NCBI RefSeq assembly: GCF_001425705.1 | Contig: NZ_LMDC01000003.1 | Location: 13,309-77,308, forward strand | Origin: Pelomonas sp. Root1217 | Lineage (GTDB): Bacteria > Pseudomonadota > Gammaproteobacteria > Burkholderiales > Burkholderiaceae_C | DNA length: 64,000 bases | Reading direction: 5' to 3' | Shown: positions 9,678 through 17,922 of the stretch, one piece after another | How positions within the stretch are numbered: position 1 is the stretch's first letter | Layout of the letters: each line of letters opens with the position of its first letter | The notes under the pieces: generated by a model | Database searches by the model: none | Told to the model about the DNA's origin: nothing | What the model saw: the letters and a program-made list of their open reading frames with translations, nothing else | Made by a program: the position numbers and the translations under genes

Positions 9678-10157
9678 TCAGTCGCCGCCGGGCACCGGCA
9701 GCGCCAGCCCGCGCTTGAGCACGCCCATGGCGACCTGGGTCGTGTAGCGACGCACGGGCGGGTTGTCGGCCAGCAGCCGCGTCATCAGCGCTTCGTAGGC
9801 GGCGGCGTCGGGGGCCGTCACCACCAACACGAAGTCGGCCTCGCCGGTCACGTAGAAGGCCTGCTGCACGGCGGCTTCCGCGTCCAGCCAGGCACGCAGC
9901 CGCGCCATCGGCTCGGGGCGCTCGCTGTCGACCTGCAGGGCGGCGATGAAGGTGGTCGGCCGGCCGATCTGCGCGGCATCCAGCACGGCGACCTGGCGCT
10001 GGATGACGCCCTGCTCGCGCAACCGCTTCAGGCGCCGCTGGATGGCCGAGGCCGACAGGCTGACATGCTCGGCCAGTTGCTCGGCCGTCAGCGCGGCGTC
10101 TTGCTGTACCAAGGTCAGCAACTGGCGGTCAAAGCGGTCCAGGTCCAGCTCGGGCAT
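9678..10157 (-). CDS. Lrp/AsnC family transcriptional regulator
   Basis: 159 aa. The start is placed at ATG 10157 (MPELDLDRFDRQLL), matching where this family begins; the frame stays open to an ATG at 10196, but those residues are not family-like. An N-terminal winged helix-turn-helix (AEQLAEHVSLSASAIQRRLKRL) is followed by a RAM effector-binding domain (about residues 70-150; EADFVLVVTAPDAAAYEALM). Lrp-like proteins form octamers and respond to amino acids or related small molecules. It is divergent from the VOC gene across a 103-base gap and is a plausible regulator of that gene, of the NIPSNAP pair, and of itself. Confidence 0.88.
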   Translation of the reverse strand: MPELDLDRFDRQLLTLVQQDAALTAEQLAEHVSLSASAIQRRLKRLREQGVIQRQVAVLDAAQIGRPTTFIAALQVDSERPEPMARLRAWLDAEAAVQQAFYVTGEADFVLVVTAPDAAAYEALMTRLLADNPPVRRYTTQVAMGVLKRGLALPVPGGD

Positions 10158-10260
10158 GTTCTGAAATTGCGGCCAAACGGCAAGGGAGCCGCGCATCTTG
10201 CCGGATTTCGCCGCGGCGCCCTTTCTAGGATGACAGGCGTCCCCACAGGAGTTCTTCTCG
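10158..10260. promoter_or_regulatory. Divergent control region between the Lrp-type regulator and the VOC gene
   Basis: 103 bases separate two opposite starts. A purine-rich site (AGGAG, about 10247-10251) precedes ATG 10261. No convincing -35/-10 pair at consensus spacing could be picked out by eye. Lrp-type regulators commonly bind the gap between themselves and a divergent target, so this is the most likely operator position, but no specific box is claimed. Confidence 0.35.
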
Positions 10261-10635
10261 ATGATCGATCACGTGTCCCTGGGCACCCGCCGCTACGCCG
10301 ACTCGGTGGCCTTCTACAGCCGCGTGCTGGCGCCGCTGGGCCTGGCGCTGCTGCGCGATACCGGCAGCGAAGCCGCCTTCGGCACGCCCGAGCGCTGGTG
10401 CTTCTTCCTCTACCCGGTGCCCGAAGACGAGCCGGTAACGGCGCGCGGTGCCCACATCGCTCTCGGCGCTCCGGACCGCATCGTCGTTGCAGCCATACAT
10501 GAGGTGGCGCTGGCCTCGGCGGCTCGCGACATCTTCACGCCACGCCCCCGGCCCGACATCAGCGAGACCTACTTCGGCGCGATGTTCCATGACCTCGACG
10601 GCCATCGCATCGAGGTGCTGACGAACGCGACCTAA
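10261..10635 (+). CDS. VOC (glyoxalase/bleomycin-resistance fold) protein
   Basis: 124 aa. Short vicinal-oxygen-chelate protein with the expected pair of beta-alpha-beta-beta-beta modules: MIDHVSLGTRRYADSVAFYSRVL at the start supplies the first His ligand (HVSL), AHIALGA is the start of the second module, and FHDLDGHRIEVL near the end carries the last Glu ligand. Such proteins bind a divalent metal and act as lyases, dioxygenases or resistance proteins; the substrate is unknown. Its stop overlaps the stop of the CoA-transferase on the other strand by 4 bases (10632-10635). Confidence 0.82.
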   Translation: MIDHVSLGTRRYADSVAFYSRVLAPLGLALLRDTGSEAAFGTPERWCFFLYPVPEDEPVTARGAHIALGAPDRIVVAAIHEVALASAARDIFTPRPRPDISETYFGAMFHDLDGHRIEVLTNAT

Positions 10636-11786
10636 GGCTTGAGCTCGTCGTCGTGCTGGCCGAGGGTCGGCGCGGCGAACGGTTCCGGGCCGGGTGTCCT
10701 GCCGAAAACGATCGGCCTTGTGACGCCACGGTAACGGCCGACAGTCGCGTGCTCAAGGTCACCAACGATGCCCTCGGCCAGCACCTGCGGATGCTGGAAC
10801 ATGTCCTCGACCTGGCGGGCCGCGGCACAGGGCACCTCGTCGCCGAACAAGGCCTCCCACTCCAGTGCCGTGCGCGTGGCCAGGGCCGCGTGCAGCCGCG
10901 TCAGCAGCCCGGCGGCGTTGGCGGCGCGCTTCTTCACGGTGTCGAAGCGCTCGTCGGCCGCGAGATCGTCAAGGCCGGTGATGCGGCACAGCGCGGCCCA
11001 GAAATGCGCTGTGTTGGCCGAGATGTAGATGTGGCCCTCGCGCGCCGGGTGGATGCCGGTGACGCCGCCGGAGCGCATGTCGCGGCCGATGTCCAGCGGC
11101 TCGTCGCCGGCCCACACCAGCCGGGCCGACTGCATGGTCAGTGCACTGCGCAGCAGCGACACGCCGATGTACTGGCCGCGCCCGCTGCGCTCGCGCTCGA
11201 ACAACGCCGAGGCGACGCCCGATGCGACAAGCGCTGCCGCGTAATAGTCGACCACCGAGCCATAGAGGATCTCCGGCGGCCCGCCGCGCTTTCCCTGCAG
11301 CGCGCACATGCCGGTCAGCGTCTGCAGCACCTGGTCGTAGCCAGCCTTGTCCTTCAGCGGGCCGGTCTCGCCATAGCCGGTCACGGCGCAGTAGACGAGG
11401 CGCGGGTTCAGCAACTCCAGCTGCTCGTGCGCAATGCCCAGGCGCCGGGGCACGCCGGGCCGGAAGTTGTGCACCAGCACGTCGGCCTCGCGCACCAGGC
11501 GAAGCAGCGCAGCCAGGTCTTGCGGCTGCTTCAGGTCCAGCACGACACCGCGCTTGCTGCGGTTCACGCCAATGAAGGCGCGGCTCTCGGCAGCCAAGGT
11601 GGACGGGTAGTTGCGCAGGTTGTCGCCGGCGGGCGGCTCGACCTTGAGCACGTCGGCGCCCTGGTCGGCCAGCAGCGTGCAGCCATAGGGCCCGGCGATA
11701 TAGGCGCTCAGGTCGAGCACGCGAACGCCGCTCAGCGGCCCCGGCGGACCTGCGCGGGTGGAAGGTGGAAAGGCAGCGGCGTTCAC
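10632..11786 (-). CDS. Class III CoA-transferase (CaiB/BaiF/Frc family)
   Basis: 384 aa. Family III enzymes move CoA between carboxylic acids through an aspartyl-CoA anhydride. Visible features are GVRVLDLSAYIAGPYG, ADVLKVEPPAGDNLR, NRSKRGVVLDLK, VLVHNFRPG and the catalytic Asp in AGYDQVLQ. Full length for the family. It is the last gene of the long minus-strand cluster, 79 bases after GH127 stops. The cluster's first gene is a CitE/HpcH-like lyase; a CoA-transferase with such a lyase is the usual pair for activating and cleaving a hydroxy-acid (malyl-, citramalyl- or itaconate-type routes). That pairing across the cluster is inference. The donor and acceptor acids cannot be read from sequence. 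Confidence 0.85.
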   Translation of the reverse strand: MNAAAFPPSTRAGPPGPLSGVRVLDLSAYIAGPYGCTLLADQGADVLKVEPPAGDNLRNYPSTLAAESRAFIGVNRSKRGVVLDLKQPQDLAALLRLVREADVLVHNFRPGVPRRLGIAHEQLELLNPRLVYCAVTGYGETGPLKDKAGYDQVLQTLTGMCALQGKRGGPPEILYGSVVDYYAAALVASGVASALFERERSGRGQYIGVSLLRSALTMQSARLVWAGDEPLDIGRDMRSGGVTGIHPAREGHIYISANTAHFWAALCRITGLDDLAADERFDTVKKRAANAAGLLTRLHAALATRTALEWEALFGDEVPCAAARQVEDMFQHPQVLAEGIVGDLEHATVGRYRGVTRPIVFGRTPGPEPFAAPTLGQHDDELKP

Positions 11787-11865
11787 GGCGGGGGGCTCGT
11801 CAGGATGGCGGCCAGTCTGGGCCAGAAGCCCGGCGCAACCAAGGTCGCTGGCGTTCGCTCAGGCA

Positions 11866-13686
11866 TCACGGAATCTTGGTTGTCGTGGTCGCCGGCGCGG
11901 TCGACAGCCAGGTCAGGCGCCATGCGCCGTCCTCGCGGCCGCCGGCCAGGAAATAGGGCTGGAAATCCAGCGGCGGGCGGTAGCCCAGATTCATGCGCAG
12001 CGTCGGCACCTGAGCACCGGTCACCTCGCTGACCCATTGTTCGAGCGGCGCCTCGGGCAGCCTCACTGTCTCGGCGGTCTTGAAGCCGTCGATCAGTGGG
12101 GTCGAGAAGACGAGGGGGCCTCGCGTCAACGCCACATAGCCCAGATCGAGCACCGTCTGGTGAACAGCGCTGCCGTCGGGCGCGCGCGACTCCTGCACGT
12201 TGCGGTTGCGGCGTTCGTGAAGCTTGGCCTTCATCGGCAGGCGCAGTCTGGCGACATCACCGGGCTGCCAGACGCGATCGATGGCGAGATAGCTCCCTGG
12301 CGCGCCGGTAAACCGCTCGCCGCCGACCTCGGCATGGGCGCCCTCGGCCCAGGAGGGACAACGCAGCTTCAGCGTGAAGCGGCGCGGCGCGTCAAGGTCG
12401 AGGGTCAGCGCCACATCGCCGTCGTAGGGGTAGTGCGTTTCGATGTGCAAGCCCACATCGCCGACACGCGCCGTCAACGGCCCAAGCAGATGCACCGTCA
12501 GCTCGCTGTCATCGCCGCCAACGGCCAGCGCCGGCAGTTCCTCCAGCGCCATCGCGCCGCTGCTCTTGCAGCAACGCCAATAGGTCGTGTGCACACGCCG
12601 GCCGTTCGGGAAACTGTAGTAGCACCAGTCCTCGCCATTGGGCGCAACTGCGCCGAGCAGGTCGTTGTAGGCCGTGCGCTCGATCTCCTCCGCGTAGCGT
12701 GCATCGCCGCTGAGCCGCAGCAGCTCGCGGTTGAGCTGCAGCCAGGCCAGCGTCGAGCAGGTCTCCACATAGGCCTCGGGCACAAAGCTTCCTGGCGCAT
12801 TGAAGACCTCGCGCGAGCGGTGCGCCACGCCGCCCCAGGGGCCACCACCCAGGCTCAGGTGCTTTTCTCGAATGCTGGTCCACAGCGCATCCACGGCATC
12901 GAGCAGTTCGGGCCGGCCGGTGGCGCGGTGCAGCTTGGCCAGACCGACGAGGTTCCACAGCAGCTGGTAGGCCTTGCCCGTCGCGATGTCGGCCGCATCA
13001 GCACCGGCCAGCGTGCGGCTCAGCAGGGCCAGCGGTGCATGGCGGTCGGCCTGTTCGAGGATGCGCTCGGCCAGCGCGAGGTAGCGCGGCTCGCCGGTCG
13101 CGAAATAGAGCTCGCAAGCCGGGTCCATCAGCACCGTGGCCGACATGCCGTGGTGGTTGCCCAGCGTCGTGATGTCGATGCCGTCGAGCGTGCGGGCACA
13201 CAGGTCGCCGATGCGGCAGGCGGCGGCCAGCCAGGTTGGCTCGCCGAAATGACGATGCGCCTCTAGCAGCCCAAGGATGAGGTAACTGTGCGTCCAGATG
13301 TCCCAGGTGCGCAGGCTCGGTGCGCCGTCCCAGGTCAGCGGCTTGGGCGGCTGCTTGACCATGAAACGGCGCGGCGCGGCGTAGGTGCCGAGATAGCCGT
13401 CGGCTTCCTGCTGGGCGCAGAGGAAGTCGGCAACGGCGCGCACGCTCGCAGCGAGCTCGGCGTCGCCGCTGCGGGCCGCGGCGCGGGAAGCTGCCACCAG
13501 CCATTTGCCGGCATGCTCGCCGTACCAATCCCCCTCCAGGTTCTTGTCCGCCACGGCGCGCAGGAACAGCGCAATGGCCGGGCTCTCGGGCCCGGTGATG
13601 AAGCGGTGCAGCCGGCCGCGGCGGCTGGCCTCGATGGCCTCGCCGAGCAGGCCACCAAGCTGGACTTCAGCGCGCATCGACGACAC
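11866..13686 (-). CDS. GH127 beta-L-arabinofuranosidase (DUF1680), cytoplasmic
   Basis: 606 aa. GH127 (HypBA1 type) removes beta-1,2-linked L-arabinofuranose, as in extensin-type oligo-arabinosides. The zinc/cysteine site is intact: Glu308 and Cys310 in VETC, and Cys372-Cys373 in WRCCKS; Cys372 aligns with the HypBA1 nucleophile. The Glu in SREVF, 15 residues before Glu308, matches the acid/base. An (alpha/alpha)6 barrel is followed by beta-sandwich domains (TLDLDAPRRFTLKLRCPSWAEGA). There is no signal peptide, so it works on imported oligosaccharides. The start is GTG 13686, or ATG 13677; either overlaps the end of the preceding FGE-fusion gene, implying coupling. No clear ribosome site precedes either. 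Confidence 0.88.
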   Translation of the reverse strand: MSSMRAEVQLGGLLGEAIEASRRGRLHRFITGPESPAIALFLRAVADKNLEGDWYGEHAGKWLVAASRAAARSGDAELAASVRAVADFLCAQQEADGYLGTYAAPRRFMVKQPPKPLTWDGAPSLRTWDIWTHSYLILGLLEAHRHFGEPTWLAAACRIGDLCARTLDGIDITTLGNHHGMSATVLMDPACELYFATGEPRYLALAERILEQADRHAPLALLSRTLAGADAADIATGKAYQLLWNLVGLAKLHRATGRPELLDAVDALWTSIREKHLSLGGGPWGGVAHRSREVFNAPGSFVPEAYVETCSTLAWLQLNRELLRLSGDARYAEEIERTAYNDLLGAVAPNGEDWCYYSFPNGRRVHTTYWRCCKSSGAMALEELPALAVGGDDSELTVHLLGPLTARVGDVGLHIETHYPYDGDVALTLDLDAPRRFTLKLRCPSWAEGAHAEVGGERFTGAPGSYLAIDRVWQPGDVARLRLPMKAKLHERRNRNVQESRAPDGSAVHQTVLDLGYVALTRGPLVFSTPLIDGFKTAETVRLPEAPLEQWVSEVTGAQVPTLRMNLGYRPPLDFQPYFLAGGREDGAWRLTWLSTAPATTTTKIP

Positions 13687-15784
13687 AGCGGAAACCCAAC
13701 ATGCCGGAGCGGTCCTTGCACGGCGCCATCAGCAGATATTTGCCATGCTGGTCGAGCCGGTAGGCCTGCGGGAAGTACCAGTGCGAGGTCTGCGGCTGGT
13801 AGGCGCTGCCACCTCGCAGCACGGCGGCGCGGGTATGGTTGTCGGCATATTCATCGGTCCATTGCCAGACATTGCCGACCAGGTCCAGCACGCCGAAGGG
13901 ACTGGCGCCGCGCGGATGGGCGTCGACGTCGGCCGGAGGAGTCAGCGTGCGGCCGGTGTTGACGGGCGGCACGGCGCTCGCATCCCAGGCCTCGCCCCAC
14001 GGGTAGGCGCGGCCATCGCTGCCCTGGGCGGCGTATTGCCATTCCCATTCGTGCGGCAGGCGCTTGCCGGCCCAGGCGGCATAGGCCCGTGCGTCCTCGA
14101 TGCCGACCCAGGTGACGGGCTTGTCGGCCCAGCCCGCGGGCGGGGCTCCGTTCTCCCAATGGCGCAGGAAGTTGTGCGCGTCCGCGGGTTGATAGCCCGT
14201 GGCTTGCATGAAGGCCTGGAACTGTGCGTTCGTGACGGGCGTGCGGTCCATGAAGAAGCGCGGCATCGTCATGCGGCGACGGTGCTGGCGGCGCGGCACG
14301 TCCTCCCAGGGGTATTGCACGTCCAGGCCGGCCCAGGTCTGACCCTCCACTTCGACGCCACCGACCGCGAAGTCGAACTCGCCAGCGTGGATCTCGACCA
14401 TGCCCTCGGGCAGCGTGTCAGCGCGCGGTGTGGGGGCAATGACGATGAGTTGCTGCGTCAGCGGCCGCCAGGTCTTGTCCAGCGAATGCAGCGGCGTGCG
14501 CGCCAGCTCAGCCATGCGGGCCAGCAAGCGCTCGTCCACAGACTCCCCGGCCGCGATGGCCAGCAGCGCGCCAAAGCCGCGCGCCTCCAACGTCACCGAG
14601 AAGACTGCCTGAGCGCCGTCCACGCGCGGCTGCACCTCCACGCCATTCCAGGCATCGAAGTAACGCGTGCCCTCGGCATGCTCAACGGCGAGCTGCTCGC
14701 CATCGACCGCGTACTCGTTGCGGTTCACGATCGTCCACAGCCGCCGCGCGCCGAGCGGGAAGCTGCTGGCGAACACGCCGGCCTGCAACGTCGGCGCATA
14801 GGGCCGCCAGTCGAGACTGACCAGCAGCGGCGCCAGGCCGCGAAACAGCGTCGCGATGCGCTTGAGCGTCGCCGCATCGCGGTCGGTGAAGCCGTTCCAG
14901 ATGCCCCAGACGTTCTCCCAGGCGTTGTAGCCCACGCCGTTGAAGAAGCAGTACTGGAAGTCGTTGTTGCGGTCGCGGCTCCAGCGGTTCTCCAGGTTGA
15001 TCATGTGGCGGGGCTCCAGCCACTTGAACTTGGCCACGACAGGCACGACGTCCTGCGGCACCTTCTTGCCCCAGCTCTGCACATTCCAGATCAGCTGCTC
15101 TTCGCAAGAAATCGTCGACTCCGGCTGCAGCACGACGTAGCGGCCACGCCGCTCGCAGGCATCGAAGAAGGCACGCGGCACGCCGTTGTAGGTGTCGCCG
15201 TTGATGCCGTCGGCACCGACGGCCTCGAGGATGCCGGCGATGGCCTCCCAGTCGCTCTCGCCGTGCTCGCGGGTGCCGTGGTCCCAGGGTTTGGTCGGCA
15301 GGAAGACGCGCACGCCGCGGCGGCGGAAGGCGTCCACCGCGCGCTTCAGGCCTGCCAGGCCGCCGGGCAGGTCGTGGGCGAGGTCGGTCTGGTTGCGGTC
15401 GTCGATGCCGATATTGGGATAGACGTACCAGATCAGCACGCTGTCCAGGCCGCCAAAGCGCTCCTCGAGGTCATCAAGGTAGCGGTCCACCGTGTACTCG
15501 CCCGTGGCCGCATCGAAGAAGAAGCGGTCCTCGACCATCATCTGCGCATGCACGAAGTTGCGCTGCGCCCACTGCAGCTCGGGGCGGCGGTAGTTGGCAT
15601 CGTCGTAGCCGATGCGCACGAGGTGTTCGCGCTTCCAGTCGCGCAGGTCGCGCAGCCAGTCGTCGGCCGTGCCGTTGACGTTCATCTTCCAGTGGCCGAT
15701 CTCGGCAAACGGCCAGCCCGGCGCCTTGCCCGGCGTGGGCAGGTAGCGCTGCGTCGTGACGTGGGAAAACTTGTACTCGGCCAT
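13667..15784 (-). CDS. TIM-barrel-like glycoside-hydrolase-type protein fused to an FGE-sulfatase (SUMF1) domain
   Basis: 705 aa from ATG 15784 (MAEYKFS), five bases after the ribokinase gene stops. Residues about 1-430 look like a barrel enzyme: VLIWYVYPNIG, RRGVRVFLPTKPWD, GADGINGDTYNG, VLQPESTIS, WGIWNGFTDRD, then a beta-rich part. Residues about 450-705 are an FGE-sulfatase domain: MPRFFMDRTPVTNAQFQAF, KPVTWVGIEDARAYAAWAG, LPHEWEWQYAA, FGVLDLVGNVWQWTDE, LRGGSAY, LGFRCV. The paired active-site cysteines of true formylglycine-generating enzymes are absent: the stretch after RGGSAY has no Cys where they should lie. So sulfatase activation is unlikely and the domain probably binds ligand or acts differently. 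No signal peptide. The barrel's family number is not known to me. Confidence 0.72.
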   Translation of the reverse strand: MAEYKFSHVTTQRYLPTPGKAPGWPFAEIGHWKMNVNGTADDWLRDLRDWKREHLVRIGYDDANYRRPELQWAQRNFVHAQMMVEDRFFFDAATGEYTVDRYLDDLEERFGGLDSVLIWYVYPNIGIDDRNQTDLAHDLPGGLAGLKRAVDAFRRRGVRVFLPTKPWDHGTREHGESDWEAIAGILEAVGADGINGDTYNGVPRAFFDACERRGRYVVLQPESTISCEEQLIWNVQSWGKKVPQDVVPVVAKFKWLEPRHMINLENRWSRDRNNDFQYCFFNGVGYNAWENVWGIWNGFTDRDAATLKRIATLFRGLAPLLVSLDWRPYAPTLQAGVFASSFPLGARRLWTIVNRNEYAVDGEQLAVEHAEGTRYFDAWNGVEVQPRVDGAQAVFSVTLEARGFGALLAIAAGESVDERLLARMAELARTPLHSLDKTWRPLTQQLIVIAPTPRADTLPEGMVEIHAGEFDFAVGGVEVEGQTWAGLDVQYPWEDVPRRQHRRRMTMPRFFMDRTPVTNAQFQAFMQATGYQPADAHNFLRHWENGAPPAGWADKPVTWVGIEDARAYAAWAGKRLPHEWEWQYAAQGSDGRAYPWGEAWDASAVPPVNTGRTLTPPADVDAHPRGASPFGVLDLVGNVWQWTDEYADNHTRAAVLRGGSAYQPQTSHWYFPQAYRLDQHGKYLLMAPCKDRSGMLGFRCVVDAR

Positions 15785-15788
15785 GGAT

Positions 15789-16679
15789 CTATCGGGACTG
15801 CAGAAAGGACTCGACATCGGCACGCGCGGGGATGCTGCTCTGCGCGCCCGGTCGCGTGCAGGCCAAGGCGGCAGCGGCACAGGCGAAGCGCAGGGCTTCG
15901 GGCCATCGGGCGCCGCGGCCGAGCTCGGCCACCAGCGCACCACAGAAAGTGTCACCGGCCGCGGTCGTGTCGACAACCTCGACGGCAAAGCCGGCCTGCT
16001 CGAACCAGGCCGCGCCGCAGCGTGCCCGCACGCCGCGCGCGCCCAGCGTGACGACGACGCAGGGCACGTCCAGCGAGGCGATGGCCGCATCGATGTCATG
16101 CTGGATGCCACTGATGGCCGCCAGCTCGCCCTCGTTGACGACGAGGAGGTCCAGCGCACCCAGCAGCGCGCGCGGCAGGGGTTGGGCCGGCGCGCCGTTC
16201 AGCGTCACGTTCAGCCCGGCCGCATGCGCCGCTCTCGCACAGGCGGCGACAGTGGCGAGTGGCGTTTCCAGCTGCAGCAGCAGATGGCTGTAGCGGCTCA
16301 GCGGCGGCAGATGATCCGCGCGCAGGCCGGCATTGGCGCCGGGAGCGACGGTGATGGCGTTCTCGGCGTCGTCGGACACGCAGATGAAGGCCGTGCCCGT
16401 GGCCAGGCCGTCAAGGCGGACGATGTGGGGTGTCACGCCGGCCGCGCGCAGCGAGGCTTCGAGTTCGGCGGCGTAGGCGTCCTGGCCGAGGGCGACAAGC
16501 ATGTCCGTCGCCACGCCACCGGCGCGTGCACAGGCCACAGCCTGGTTGGCGCCCTTGCCGCCGGGGAAGGTCTGAAAGCCGCGGCCCAGCACGGTCTCGC
16601 CGGGCACGGGAATGCGCGGCGCGCGCACGACGAAGTCGAGATTGGCCGAGCCGGCGACCAGGATGGCGGGAGGGGTCAT
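15789..16679 (-). CDS. rbsK: Ribokinase (PfkB family)
   Basis: 296 aa. Phosphorylates ribose or a related pentose with ATP. Motifs include GSANLDFVVRAPRIPVPGET, the PfkB signature GGKGANQAVACARAGG, and the anion-hole/catalytic motif VVDTTAAGDTFCGALVAEL with the catalytic Asp in AGDTF. The start ATG 16679 overlaps the previous stop (ATGA 16676-16679), and the next gene starts within five bases of its stop, so it is firmly in the operon. In an arabinofuranose-oriented cluster it may take ribose, arabinofuranose or another furanose released in the cytoplasm; the sugar is inferred, the kinase family is clear. Confidence 0.85.
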   Translation of the reverse strand: MTPPAILVAGSANLDFVVRAPRIPVPGETVLGRGFQTFPGGKGANQAVACARAGGVATDMLVALGQDAYAAELEASLRAAGVTPHIVRLDGLATGTAFICVSDDAENAITVAPGANAGLRADHLPPLSRYSHLLLQLETPLATVAACARAAHAAGLNVTLNGAPAQPLPRALLGALDLLVVNEGELAAISGIQHDIDAAIASLDVPCVVVTLGARGVRARCGAAWFEQAGFAVEVVDTTAAGDTFCGALVAELGRGARWPEALRFACAAAALACTRPGAQSSIPARADVESFLQSR

Positions 16680-17887
16680 CGCTCGAGGGCCTGGTAGACG
16701 AGGTTGTGGAAGGCGGCGGTCGGCCGCGGTGGATCGGCCGGCAGGCCGCGCGGCAGATGCTGCATCAGCAGCAGGGCGACCAGGCGCTCGCGCGGGTCGA
16801 CGGTGAAATAGGTCGTCGCGGCACCGGGCCAGCCAAAGGCGCCTTCGGAGCCGAGCCGGCCGCGGCGGGCGACGTCCACCACCGTGGATACGCCCAGGCC
16901 GAAGCCCTCGCCGGGGCCGAGGTCGTTGCCAACGTCCAGGTGACCGACCTGGTTCATGCGCAGCAGTGCCACGGTTCTGGGCGACAGCAGCTGTTGGCCA
17001 CGCCACCAACCCTCGTCGAGCAGCATCTGCGCGAAGCGCAGGTAGTCGGCCGCCGTTGAATAGAGGCCGCCAGCACCACTGTCGTAGCCGCGCAGCGCGA
17101 TGCCCGGCGCCTCGGCCGAGCGCGCGTTGGCGAGCAAGCGGCGGCCGTCGTCGGCGACGCTGGTGATGTCGGCAATACGGTGGCGCTGCGCGGCGGGCAC
17201 CGTGAAGCCGGTATCACCCATGCCCAGGGGCTCGAAGATGCGTTCACGAAGGAACCGCGCAAACGACCGGCCGGAGAGGACTTCGACGACACGGCACAGC
17301 ACATCGGTGTTGATGCCGTCGTAGCGAAAGCGGCTGCCGGGTTCAACCGCGAGCGGCACGGCGGCCACGCGGCGCGCAAACGTCGCCAGGTCGGCCGCAG
17401 CTTGTGGGTCAACCTCCGCGCCCGCCGTGTCAAAGCCCGACGTGTGCGTCAGCAGTTGGCGCAGCGTGACCGGCCGGCGTGGCTTGGCGCCGTCGCGCAG
17501 GCGCTGGCCGGCGAACTCGGGCAAATGGCGCTCGACGGGGTCGTCCAGCGCCAGCGCGCCCTCTTCCATCAACATCAGCACGGCCACCGACGCGATCGGC
17601 TTTGTCATGGAGTAGATGCGGAAGATCGCGTCCAGCGGCATGGGCTCGCGGCGCGGGAGGTCCCGGTGGCCGTGGGCACGGTGATGCAACGCGCAGCCAT
17701 CGCGCGCCAGCAGCACGACGGCGCCGAGGTGGCCGGGGCCGTGCGGGCCGGGCCGCGTGTCGGCGTCCAAAAAGGCATCCAGCCGCCGCAGGCGCTCGAC
17801 CGAGAAGCCGGCCGAGGCCGGGGTGCAGTTTGGCAGCCCCGGGTCGGCCCGTACCGGACATGCAGCAGCGGCGGCGCCGGCCAGCAC
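16676..17887 (-). CDS. Exported class C beta-lactamase-fold serine hydrolase
   Basis: 403 aa as drawn from GTG 17887. The penicillin-binding/beta-lactamase fold shows the catalytic SxxK motif SMTK (in FRIYSMTKPIAS), RYDGINTDV at the position of the YxN element, and LLTHTSGFD. Members are esterases, D-amino peptidases or beta-lactamases; in a glycan cluster an esterase removing acyl groups from sugars is reasonable but unproved. The start is doubtful: translation from 17887 gives a signal lacking basic residues, while a CTG at 17926, overlapping the receptor stop as CTGA and preceded by GGTGA, would add 13 residues with RR and a full signal peptide. Its stop overlaps the ribokinase start. Confidence 0.78.
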   Translation of the reverse strand: MLAGAAAAACPVRADPGLPNCTPASAGFSVERLRRLDAFLDADTRPGPHGPGHLGAVVLLARDGCALHHRAHGHRDLPRREPMPLDAIFRIYSMTKPIASVAVLMLMEEGALALDDPVERHLPEFAGQRLRDGAKPRRPVTLRQLLTHTSGFDTAGAEVDPQAAADLATFARRVAAVPLAVEPGSRFRYDGINTDVLCRVVEVLSGRSFARFLRERIFEPLGMGDTGFTVPAAQRHRIADITSVADDGRRLLANARSAEAPGIALRGYDSGAGGLYSTAADYLRFAQMLLDEGWWRGQQLLSPRTVALLRMNQVGHLDVGNDLGPGEGFGLGVSTVVDVARRGRLGSEGAFGWPGAATTYFTVDPRERLVALLLMQHLPRGLPADPPRPTAAFHNLVYQALER

Positions 17888-17922
17888 CAGGCGGCGGGTG
17901 GGGCCGGGTCTGACGTGCAGGG

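Noticed and set aside
13667-15784. Fusion gene called as a sulfatase activator
   Set aside because: The cysteine pair needed for formylglycine formation is missing, and there is no sulfatase gene in the cluster.
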